Source: Lysobacter panacisoli
Lineage (GTDB): Bacteria; Pseudomonadota; Gammaproteobacteria; Xanthomonadales; Xanthomonadaceae
Assembly: GCF_009765165.1 (NCBI RefSeq)
Contig: NZ_VLNU01000001.1
Span: forward strand, 496,001-560,000
Direction: 5' to 3'
DNA: 64,000 nucleotides
Made by a program: the position numbers and the translations under genes. The notes beneath the pieces are model-generated. The model did no database searches. It had not been told where the DNA came from and was given only the letters and a program-made list of their open reading frames with translations. How positions within the stretch are numbered: position 1 is the stretch's first letter; each line of letters opens with the position of its first letter. Positions 27,903 through 35,067 of the stretch are shown in pieces.

Positions 27903-28498
27903 GGTTCGACCTCGGAAGTGGTGCTGATGCGATGCGGCATGTCGGAAGCCGCCTGGCGGAATTCGGGCGTGCGGGCCAGCCGGTCAAGGCTGAAGATGCC
28001 CCACGTGTGTGCATCGAGGCGGTACGCGCGCTCGACGAAATTTGCGTAACGACCCTGGGAGAGCGGCTCGACGGCGGCGTCGCCCTCCGCGTCCAGCTCG
28101 ATGCGGTGCTGCTCGTGGAAGCTGCGCTGGCCGTAGAGCTCGTCGATCAGCACCGCCACGTCGCCGCCGGGCTGGCGGACGAGCAGGATGCGCTGGCTCT
28201 CGTGCAGGACGGTGCGCTCGCCCTCGAGGAACTGCTTGAGGTCGACGATCGGCAGGAGGTTGCCGCGGACGTTGGCCAGGCCGAGCAGCCAGGGCTGCGA
28301 GCCCGGCACTGTCGTGACCTGCGGCAGCGGCAGGATTTCCAGCACTTCGCCGAACCCCGACGCCAGCCTGCGCGCGCCGATGCGGTAACCCACGCCGCGC
28401 CACAGGCCGGGAGCGTCGAGCTGCTCGGGCAAGCCGACCACGTGCGCCAAGCTTCGGCGCTCGTAGTCCACCAGTACGTCGAAAGGCGACTGCAGCAT
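27899..28498 (-). CDS. pilI: CheW-like adaptor PilI
   Basis: A 199-residue CheW-domain protein that couples PilJ to PilL. Features: [40 protein letters not shown], and [11 protein letters not shown], the classic CheW core with the Arg-Gly-Asn turn. The start at 28498 is supported by GAGGAAGG eight nucleotides upstream and by the [13 protein letters not shown]-terminus typical of PilI; a GTG at 28519 would add seven residues and overlap pilH. The gene follows pilH by 13 nt. Confidence 0.92.
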   Translation of the reverse strand: MLQSPFDVLVDYERRSLAHVVGLPEQLDAPGLWRGVGYRIGARRLASGFGEVLEILPLPQVTTVPGSQPWLLGLANVRGNLLPIVDLKQFLEGERTVLHESQRILLVRQPGGDVAVLIDELYGQRSFHEQHRIELDAEGDAAVEPLSQGRYANFVERAYRLDAHTWGIFSLDRLARTPEFRQAASDMPHRISTTSEVEP

Positions 28499-28511
28499 CG
28501 GCGTGCCTTCC

Positions 28512-28877
28512 TCAGGCACCCAGCAGTGCGTTGATGCGGGCGATCAGCTCGTCTTCGCGCGGCGGCTTGACGATGTAGTCGCGGGCGCCCTGGCGCATGC
28601 CCCAGGCCTTGTCGGTGTCCATGCCCTTGGTGCTGACGATCAGCACCGGGATGGTGCTGGTGGCCGCATCGCGCGACAGCGCACGCGTGGCCTGGAAACC
28701 GTTCATGCCCGGGAGCACGACGTCCATCATCACCAGGTCGGGCTTCTCGCGCTTGCAGGTCTCGATACCGTCCTCGGCATTGCCCGAGGCCAGAACCTGG
28801 TGACCGTTGCGCTCGAGGAGCTGGGTCAGGACCGCCGTATCGGTCGGCGAATCCTCGATCAGAAGAATACGTGCCAT
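28512..28877 (-). CDS. pilH: Response regulator PilH
   Basis: A 121-residue stand-alone receiver. Acidic residues are in ILLIEDSPTD, the phospho-acceptor Asp in LVMMDVVLPGMNGF (about residue 52), switch Thr in LIVSTKG, and Lys in YIVKPP. In the Pil-Chp pathway PilH acts together with PilG, commonly as a phosphate sink or on retraction. The start ATG 28877 directly precedes the first strand. It lies 20 nt after pilG. Confidence 0.92.
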   Translation of the reverse strand: MARILLIEDSPTDTAVLTQLLERNGHQVLASGNAEDGIETCKREKPDLVMMDVVLPGMNGFQATRALSRDAATSTIPVLIVSTKGMDTDKAWGMRQGARDYIVKPPREDELIARINALLGA

Positions 28878-28897
28878 TGCTTGCCCTACCCCCCGGT

Positions 28898-29296
28898 TCA
28901 GGCGTTTACGTGCGTGCGGATCGCGTCGAGCAGTTCTTCGCGTGTGAATGGTTTGGTGAGGTACTGCTCGGAGCCGACGATGCGTCCGCGGGCCTTGTCG
29001 AACAGGCCGTCCTTCGAGGACAGCATGATCACCGGCGTGCCCTTGAACAGGTGGTTGTTCTTGATCAGCGCGCACGTCTGATAACCATCCAGCCGCGGCA
29101 TCATGATGTCCACGAAGATGATCTGTGGCTGTTGATCGGCGATCTTCGCCAGCGCTTCGAAGCCGTCGGTGGCGGTGACCACCTCGCAGCCTTCGCGCTT
29201 GAGCAACGTCTCGGCGGTTCGGCGGATGGTCTTGGAGTCGTCGATCACCATGACCTTGAGACCGCCGAGGCTGCCGTTGCGGACCTCGTCTAGCAT
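28898..29296 (-). CDS. pilG: Response regulator PilG
   Basis: A 132-residue receiver, first gene of the Pil-Chp operon. It contains KVMVIDDSKTIRRTAETLL, the phospho-acceptor Asp in IIFVDIMMPRLDGYQ, the switch Ser in IMLSSKDG and Lys in YLTKPFTREEL, matching PilG closely. PilG promotes pilus extension and, in Pseudomonas, adenylate cyclase activation. ATG 29296 is preceded by GGGGGA about 8 nt upstream; an out-of-frame ATG at 29312 is rejected. The next upstream gene, gshB, is divergent as in Pseudomonas. Confidence 0.94.
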   Translation of the reverse strand: MLDEVRNGSLGGLKVMVIDDSKTIRRTAETLLKREGCEVVTATDGFEALAKIADQQPQIIFVDIMMPRLDGYQTCALIKNNHLFKGTPVIMLSSKDGLFDKARGRIVGSEQYLTKPFTREELLDAIRTHVNA

Positions 29297-29709
29297 TTTC
29301 GAATTCCCCCATGCGAATGCCGCGCGTTTGCAGGCACTTCGCCAGTCGTCTTTATTCCAAGCCTTGCCGAACCTGTCAAGCAGCGGCGTCTTTAGGCAAG
29401 CTGAATGCGTCGCGGCGGCGGCCGGGACCGACACCACGTCCGGGTCTGTCGCGGGGACCGGAGTTCCGGTCACTGGGCGAAGCTGGGCACGCACGTTGCA
29501 TATACCTGATAAATGTAGGTTTTCCGAGGATCGGATCGCCAAGCCGGGACACCCGTTCCAGTCTCCCGGGGGCGTGGTCCGGGCCCTCTCCGGTCAGGAT
29601 CGGCCGGTCCGATGACGCCCTCGCGACGAACCGCAGATTTCCGCCGATGGCTCCGGGCGGGGGCGACCTTGCCTGCTACCATCCCGCCATTCTTTCCCCC
29701 GCTGCCGCC
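29297..29709. promoter_or_regulatory. Divergent pilG / gshB control region
   Basis: These 413 bp hold no convincing gene. Bases 29492-29530 form an unusually AT-rich patch for this window, including TTGCATATACC and TGATAAATG, a likely place for promoter elements of the long pilG operon (minus strand shows TATATG). Nearer gshB, CTACCAT at 29675-29681 could be a weak -10. Exact promoters cannot be fixed by eye. Confidence 0.4.
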
Positions 29710-30678
29710 ATGCCGCTCGACATCGTCGTCGTGATGGACCCGATCGGGTCGATCAAGATCGCCAAGGACTCGACCTTCGCCATGCTGCTCGAAGCGCAGC
29801 GCCGCGGGCACCGGCTGCACTACGTGCGCCCCGGTGGACTCACGGTGCGCGATGGCAAAGCAGAGGCGCTGGTCGCTCCGTTGCAGGTGCGCGACGACAA
29901 GTCCGCCTGGTTCGAACTGGGCGAGTGGAACACGTTGCGCTTCGGTCCCGGCCAGGTCGTGCTGATGCGCAAGGACCCGCCGGTCGACAACGAATACATC
30001 CACGACACGCAGGTGCTCGGACTCGCGCAGGACGCGGGCGCGATGGTCGTCAACGATCCGCAGGGACTGCGCGACTACAACGAGAAACTCGCCGCGCTGC
30101 TGTTCCCGCAGTGCTGTCCGGCGACGGTGGTGAGTCGCGACGCGGCCACGCTGAAGGCTTTCGTCGCCGAACACGGCGAAGCGGTGCTGAAGCCGCTCGA
30201 CGGCATGGGCGGACGTTCGATCTTCCGCGCGCGCGCCGGCGAACCCAACCTCAACGTGATCCTCGAAACGCTGACCCAGGGCGGCCACAGCCTGGCGATG
30301 GCGCAGCGCTACCTGCCCGAGATCAGCGAAGGCGACAAGCGCATCCTGCTGGTCGATGGCGAGCCGGTCGATTACTGCCTCGCGCGCATTCCGCAGGGCG
30401 ACGAATTCCGCGGCAATCTCGCTGCAGGCGGTCGCGGCGAAGGTCGCCCGCTGAGCGAACGCGATCGCTGGATCGCCGCACAGGTCGGGCCTGAAATGAA
30501 GCGTCGCGGCATGCTGTTCGTCGGCCTCGACGTGATCGGCGACTACCTCACCGAAGTCAACGTCACCAGCCCGACCTGCATCCGCGAGATCGATGCGCAG
30601 TTCGGCATCAACATCGCCTCGATGCTGTTCGATGCGATCGAGTCGCGCATGGCCACGGCTGCGGCACGCAACGCATGA
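29710..30678 (+). CDS. gshB: Glutathione synthetase
   Basis: A 322-residue ATP-grasp enzyme that joins gamma-glutamylcysteine to glycine. N-terminal VVVMDPIGSIKIAKDSTFAM is diagnostic; further landmarks are LMRKDPPVDNEYIHDTQVL, GEAVLKPLDGMGGRSIFR in the ATP site, and the glycine-rich NLAAGGRGEGRPLSERD loop, ending with EVNVTSPTCIREID. The ATG at 29710 opens exactly on the family start; the longer upstream frame runs through the promoter region. Its stop overlaps the TonB-like gene by 4 bp. The gshB-pilG pair is also adjacent in Pseudomonas. Confidence 0.96.
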   Translation: MPLDIVVVMDPIGSIKIAKDSTFAMLLEAQRRGHRLHYVRPGGLTVRDGKAEALVAPLQVRDDKSAWFELGEWNTLRFGPGQVVLMRKDPPVDNEYIHDTQVLGLAQDAGAMVVNDPQGLRDYNEKLAALLFPQCCPATVVSRDAATLKAFVAEHGEAVLKPLDGMGGRSIFRARAGEPNLNVILETLTQGGHSLAMAQRYLPEISEGDKRILLVDGEPVDYCLARIPQGDEFRGNLAAGGRGEGRPLSERDRWIAAQVGPEMKRRGMLFVGLDVIGDYLTEVNVTSPTCIREIDAQFGINIASMLFDAIESRMATAAARNA

Positions 30679-31547
30679 GTGCAGTCGTCGCGAACTACGA
30701 GGATGCGGGCAGCGGCCGCGTCAGTGCGACGTTCGTGCTGTCGCTGCTGGTGCACGGCATCCTGCTGCTCGGCCTGGGCTGGACGCTGGAGAAGGCCGCG
30801 CCGGTGCTGCCAACGCTGGACGTGATCCTCACCCAGACCACGACCGCACTGACGCCGCAGCAGGCGGATTTCCTCGCGCAAGCCAACAACCAGGGCGGCG
30901 GCGAACACGACAAGAGCACGCGTCCGCGCGAAGCGCAGTCGGGCCCGCTGCCGCAGGCGGCGACCGGCATTGCGCCGCGCGAACTGCGCGCGCAGTCGCC
31001 CGCGCCGCAACCCGCGCCGCAGGCGCGCGTGGTCGCGAGCACGCGCGGCGAGACGGTCACCGCCGCGCCGCGCACCACGCCGTCGCCGAGCGAGAAGCCG
31101 CTGCCGCGCGGACAGGAAAAGATCGATCGCGACATGGAGATGGCGCGCCTCGCCGCCGAGATCCACATGCGTTCGGAGCGCTACGCCAAGCGTCCGACGC
31201 GCAAGTTCGTCTCGGCGAGCACGCAGGAATACGTGTGGGCCGGCTACCTGCGCCAATGGGTGGACCGCGTCGAACGCGTGGGCAACCTCAACTATCCCGA
31301 CGAAGCGCGTCGCCGTCGCCTCGCCGGCCAAGTGGTGATCAGCGTGGCGATCCGCCGCGACGGCACGGTCGAACGCGCGGACATCGTCAAGACCAGCGGC
31401 ATCGCGCTGCTCGACGCCTCCGCGCTGCGCATCGCCAAGCTCGCCGAGCCCTACCCGCCGCTGCCACGCACCGAAGAAAACCCCGACGTGCTGCACGTGA
31501 CGCGCACCTGGAACTTCCTGCCGGGCGGGCAGCTGGTCGACGACTGA
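30675..31547 (+). CDS. TonB-like energy-transducer family protein
   Basis: A 290-residue protein with one N-terminal membrane helix (about 18-37, preceded by a short cytoplasmic tail), a Pro/Ala/Gln-rich periplasmic spacer (about 85-140), and a C-terminal TonB-like domain (about 195-285) with YPDEARRRRLAGQVVISVAI and VERADIVKTSG. It lacks the usual SVAGS-like start of TonB's membrane helix and has no exbB/exbD beside it. It is translationally coupled to gshB (ATGA overlap). It may interact with a TonB-dependent receptor or serve envelope maintenance; the partner motor proteins are not identified. Confidence 0.82.
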   Translation: MSAVVANYEDAGSGRVSATFVLSLLVHGILLLGLGWTLEKAAPVLPTLDVILTQTTTALTPQQADFLAQANNQGGGEHDKSTRPREAQSGPLPQAATGIAPRELRAQSPAPQPAPQARVVASTRGETVTAAPRTTPSPSEKPLPRGQEKIDRDMEMARLAAEIHMRSERYAKRPTRKFVSASTQEYVWAGYLRQWVDRVERVGNLNYPDEARRRRLAGQVVISVAIRRDGTVERADIVKTSGIALLDASALRIAKLAEPYPPLPRTEENPDVLHVTRTWNFLPGGQLVDD

Positions 31548-31560
31548 CGCGAACCGCGTC

Positions 31561-32271
31561 CTACTTGCGCGAGTCGCGCAACGCCTGTTGTTCGGCGATG
31601 GTCAGCGCCACGTTGTTGCGCAGGTACGCAGGTTCGACCTTCTCCGCCGCCACTGCCTCGCCGCGCGCGAAGGCCACCGTCGCCAGCCGCGCGACATCGG
31701 CGGCATGCGGCAGTTGCACCGCATCGATCGTCGCGAAGCGCGCGCCCAGGCGTCTGCGCAACGCGCCCTCGCCTGCATCGAACCCGGTGCCGACGCCGGT
31801 CCATCCATCGTTCGCGTCGGGCAATTCGACGGCATCGGGCGCCGTCACCACTTCGCTGGACAGCGCGCGCAACCCATCGGCCGTCGTTTCGTACGCGGCC
31901 GCGTACACCTCGCCCATGCGTGCGTCGATGGCGGCGAGGATGCGCGATTGCGTGCCCGGCACGACCGCACGCATCGCCAGCGCGGCGAGCGTGGACACCG
32001 GCACCACGGGGCGATCCAGGGCCAGCGCGATGCCCTGCGCCAGCGCGATCCCAAGGCGCACGCCGGTGAATGCGCCGGGACCGCGCCCGACCGCGATCGC
32101 GTCGAGCTGCGAACGCTTCACTCCCGCCTGCGCGAGCAGCTCGTCGGCCCACGGCAGCGCCAGTTCGGCGTGCCGGCGGGGCGCCAGCTCGAAGCGCTCG
32201 CGCACCTCGCCGTCGATCGACAACGCGACCGAGAGGGCTTCGGTGGAGGTTTCCAGGGCGAGCAGTTTCAT
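31561..32271 (-). CDS. tsaB: tRNA threonylcarbamoyladenosine biosynthesis protein TsaB
   Basis: A 236-residue ASKHA-fold protein that binds TsaD and TsaE to make t6A37 in ANN-decoding tRNAs. It opens with LLALETSTEALSVAL and has AIAVGRGPGAFTGVRLGIALAQGIAL, the interface motif of the family; a C-terminal PAYLRNNVAL follows. TsaB lacks the metal-binding His residues of TsaD, and none are seen here. ATG 32271 overlaps the stop of the DinG/YoaA helicase gene by 4 bp; the same helicase-tsaB neighbourhood is found in E. coli (yoaA-tsaB). Confidence 0.94.
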   Translation of the reverse strand: MKLLALETSTEALSVALSIDGEVRERFELAPRRHAELALPWADELLAQAGVKRSQLDAIAVGRGPGAFTGVRLGIALAQGIALALDRPVVPVSTLAALAMRAVVPGTQSRILAAIDARMGEVYAAAYETTADGLRALSSEVVTAPDAVELPDANDGWTGVGTGFDAGEGALRRRLGARFATIDAVQLPHAADVARLATVAFARGEAVAAEKVEPAYLRNNVALTIAEQQALRDSRK

Positions 32272-34412
32272 GTCGGCGATTCTAATGGCGACGATTCTAG
32301 CGGCGTCTCCGCGTCGTCCGTGACGAAGAACGCCTGCACGTCCTCGATCCGCCGAGTCTTCGGCAGCGGCGGCAGCGAATTGAGGAACACGCTGCCGTAG
32401 GTCTTGCTGGTCAGGCGTGGATCGCACAGCACCAGCACGCCGCGATCGCTCTCGTTGCGGATCAGCCGGCCCGCGCCCTGCTTCAGCGCGATCACCGCCT
32501 GCGGCAGCTGTTCGTCGCGGAACGGGTTGCCGCCATTGCGGCGGATCGCATCCAGGCGCGCTTCGAAAACCGGATCGTCCGGCGCGGCGAAGGGCAGCTT
32601 GTCGATCACCACCACGCTGAGCGCATCGCCGGCGACGTCGACGCCTTCGCGGAAACTCGCCGCGCCCAGCAGCACGCCGTTGCCGGACGCGCGGAAGCGC
32701 TCCAGCAACACGGGGCGTGGCGCTTCGCCCTGCACGAACAACGGCCACGGCCCGTCCTTCAACAGCTCGGCCGCTTCGCGCAGTGCGCGGTGCGAGGCGA
32801 ACAGCACGAAGGCGCGACCGTTGGATGCTTCGAGCACCGGGCGGATGCGCTCGACCATGCTCTCGTTGTAATGACGCACGACCGGATCCGGCAGGCCGCG
32901 CGGCAGATAGCACAGCGCCTGCGTTTCCCAGTCGAACGGACTGGGCACGAGCAGCGTGTGCGGCGGATCCTCGCCCTTCAGGTACAGGCCGAGCTTGATC
33001 GCGAAATGCTCGAAACGCCCACCCACGGCGAGCGTCGCCGAGGTGAATATCCACGCGGCCTGCGAACGCGCGCGGTGCTGCGCGAGCGGGCCGGCGACAT
33101 CGAGCGGCGTGCGGCTGAGGCGGAAACCGCGCGCGGTGAGTTCGTACCAGAGCACGCTGCCGTCGTCGCGGCGCTTGCGCGGTTTCTCGTCCGTAGCCGC
33201 CTCGCCGGCGTCGTCGCCGGCATCGACTTCGGTGAAATCCGCGGCGAACTCATCCTCGGCTGCATCGCCCGGCGCACTGTCGTCGCGCCAGCGTTTGAGC
33301 CGCCCTTCGAACTCGACTGCGCGCGCCGCGCAGGCGTCGAAACCGGGCGATGCCGACGCATACGGCTGCACCGCGGCGTGAAGCTGGCGCAACGCGTGTT
33401 CGAGCGCGTCGAACGCGTCCTCGACTGCTGTTTCCTCGGCGCAGCGACGACGCGTGCCACGCACCGGCAGCTCGTCCATCGCCGCGCGCAGCGCACGCAC
33501 GGCCTGCTCGAGCCCGCGCGCGGGATCCTGCACCGCCGCCAGCGCGGACGGGACCTGGCGGGATTCGGTCAGCGCATCGCGAGCCAGTTCGACCAGCGGG
33601 CGTGCACTCAATGCTTCGCCGAAGAACTGCGCGGCGAGTTCCGGCAACTGGTGCGCCTCGTCGACGACGAAGGCCTGCGCGCCGGGCAGGATTTCGCCGA
33701 AGCCTTCTTGCTTCAGTGCGAGGTCGGCGAGCAGCAGGTGGTGGTTCACCACCACCAGGTCCGCCGCCTGCGCACGCTGGCGCGCCTGCACGACGAAGCA
33801 GTCGGCGAAGAAGGGACACTCGCTGCCCAGGCAGTTCTCCGCGGTGCTGGTGACCATAGGCAACAGCGGCGAGTCCTCGGGCAACGCATCGAGTTCGGCC
33901 AGGTCGCCCATGCGCGTGCGGCCCGACCACGACACGATGCGCTGGAACTGCGCGGCCAGCTCGCGCGTCGCGAACGCGCCTTTGAAAAGATGCGGCTCGC
34001 CCTGCGCCTGGCGCATGCGGTAGTGGCACAGATAGTTGGCTCGCCCCTTGAGCAGCGCGGTCTTCAGGCCGATGCCGAGTGCATCGCGCACGCGCGGCAG
34101 GTCGCGGTGATAGAGCTGGTCCTGCAGCGCGCGCGTGCCGGTGGAGACGATGGTCTTCTTGCCCGACAACAGCGCCGGCACGAGGTAAGCGAAGGTCTTG
34201 CCGGTGCCGGTGCCGGCCTCGGCCAGCAGCGTGCCGCGACGATCGATCGCCTCGGCCACCGCCGCCGCCAGATCCTGCTGCGCCGGGCGCGAGGCGAACG
34301 ACGGGATGTTGCGCGCGAGTTCGCCGCCCTGCGCGAGCGCTTCGCGACTGGCCTGGGCCAGCCGGCTGTCGCTCGGGTGGGTTTCGCTTGCCGATGGCGC
34401 CGCAGCTTGCAT
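32268..34412 (-). CDS. yoaA: ATP-dependent helicase of the DinG/YoaA family
   Basis: A 714-residue superfamily-2 iron-sulfur DNA helicase (XPD-like). Walker A is EAGTGTGKTFAYLVPALL; four cysteines that would hold a 4Fe-4S cluster are NYLC, ENCLGSEC and ADC (about residues 120-190); the DEAH box is FVVDEAHQLPEL; later motifs include FTSATLAVGG, GAASFREGVDV and QGAGRLIRN. The absence of an exonuclease domain and its position before tsaB fit YoaA, which helps repair replication forks. I chose ATG 34412; an in-frame ATG at 34505 would add 31 residues of poor similarity. Confidence 0.9.
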   Translation of the reverse strand: MQAAAPSASETHPSDSRLAQASREALAQGGELARNIPSFASRPAQQDLAAAVAEAIDRRGTLLAEAGTGTGKTFAYLVPALLSGKKTIVSTGTRALQDQLYHRDLPRVRDALGIGLKTALLKGRANYLCHYRMRQAQGEPHLFKGAFATRELAAQFQRIVSWSGRTRMGDLAELDALPEDSPLLPMVTSTAENCLGSECPFFADCFVVQARQRAQAADLVVVNHHLLLADLALKQEGFGEILPGAQAFVVDEAHQLPELAAQFFGEALSARPLVELARDALTESRQVPSALAAVQDPARGLEQAVRALRAAMDELPVRGTRRRCAEETAVEDAFDALEHALRQLHAAVQPYASASPGFDACAARAVEFEGRLKRWRDDSAPGDAAEDEFAADFTEVDAGDDAGEAATDEKPRKRRDDGSVLWYELTARGFRLSRTPLDVAGPLAQHRARSQAAWIFTSATLAVGGRFEHFAIKLGLYLKGEDPPHTLLVPSPFDWETQALCYLPRGLPDPVVRHYNESMVERIRPVLEASNGRAFVLFASHRALREAAELLKDGPWPLFVQGEAPRPVLLERFRASGNGVLLGAASFREGVDVAGDALSVVVIDKLPFAAPDDPVFEARLDAIRRNGGNPFRDEQLPQAVIALKQGAGRLIRNESDRGVLVLCDPRLTSKTYGSVFLNSLPPLPKTRRIEDVQAFFVTDDAETPLESSPLESPT

Positions 34413-34542
34413 GGGGTCTCGATGTTGCCCGGGGATCGCATGCACCGCCCACGACCCAGCGATCACGGGAACCTTGCGGGACGGCTCGGGGCCGTCGCTG
34501 CGCACACGCGCCTATTCTAGGCCGCGCGCGCGCCGGGGATCG

Positions 34543-35067
34543 TCAGTAGCGCGGCGGCGCCGAGACGGTGCAGGCATCGCGGTCGCGGCGCGCGTCGGCG
34601 ACGCCCTCGCCCGGCACCTCGATCGGGATCGGACGCGCCTGCCGCACCTGCGCGATCGTCTCCATGTGCCGGCGGCACAGCGGCCCGACCTTCGAACCGC
34701 GTTGCAGCGCCTGGCGGGCGTAGCGTTCGGCCTCGTCGAGCTGCTTCATCAGCAGCGCGGCCTCGGCGCGTTCCTGCAGCAGCGCCGGATCGTCCGGGTT
34801 GATCTGCAACGCGTGATCGAGCGCGGTGGCGGCCTGCGGGTACTGGCCTGCGCGTTCGAGCCGGTCGGCTTCCTCGCGCAGGTCCTCGACCTGCGGATCG
34901 CGGATCGGCTGCACGTCCAGCTCGCTGTTGGCAGCGCCGCCAGTGGCGCGGATGGCGGCCACGGCGGCAACCGCGTCGAACGTGGGCTGCGGCGTCGGCG
35001 GCGTGGTCGCGCACGCCGCCAGCAGGCCGAGAAGGCCCGTGGCGACGGTGATGCGTACTGCGTTCAT
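34543..35067 (-). CDS. TPR-type outer-membrane lipoprotein coupled to mrcB (LpoP-like candidate)
   Basis: A 174-residue lipoprotein: signal peptide with lipobox LAAC (Cys about residue 19), a Pro/Thr-rich tether, then helical hairpins resembling TPRs (ADRLERAGQYPQAATALDHA, INPDDPALLQERAEAALLMK, LDEAERYARQAL) and a C-terminal tail with two further Cys (PLCRRH, RDACTVS). Its ATG overlaps the mrcB stop by 4 bp. Pseudomonas aeruginosa LpoP, a TPR lipoprotein encoded beside ponB, activates PBP1B; position and architecture suggest a similar role here. That function is inferred, not shown by a sequence signature. Confidence 0.75.
   Translation of the reverse strand: MNAVRITVATGLLGLLAACATTPPTPQPTFDAVAAVAAIRATGGAANSELDVQPIRDPQVEDLREEADRLERAGQYPQAATALDHALQINPDDPALLQERAEAALLMKQLDEAERYARQALQRGSKVGPLCRRHMETIAQVRQARPIPIEVPGEGVADARRDRDACTVSAPPRY

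Noticed and set aside
32790..34520. 576-residue plus-strand frame opposite the DinG/YoaA helicase
   Set aside because: Arg/His-rich antisense translation without motifs; the minus-strand helicase has all family motifs.
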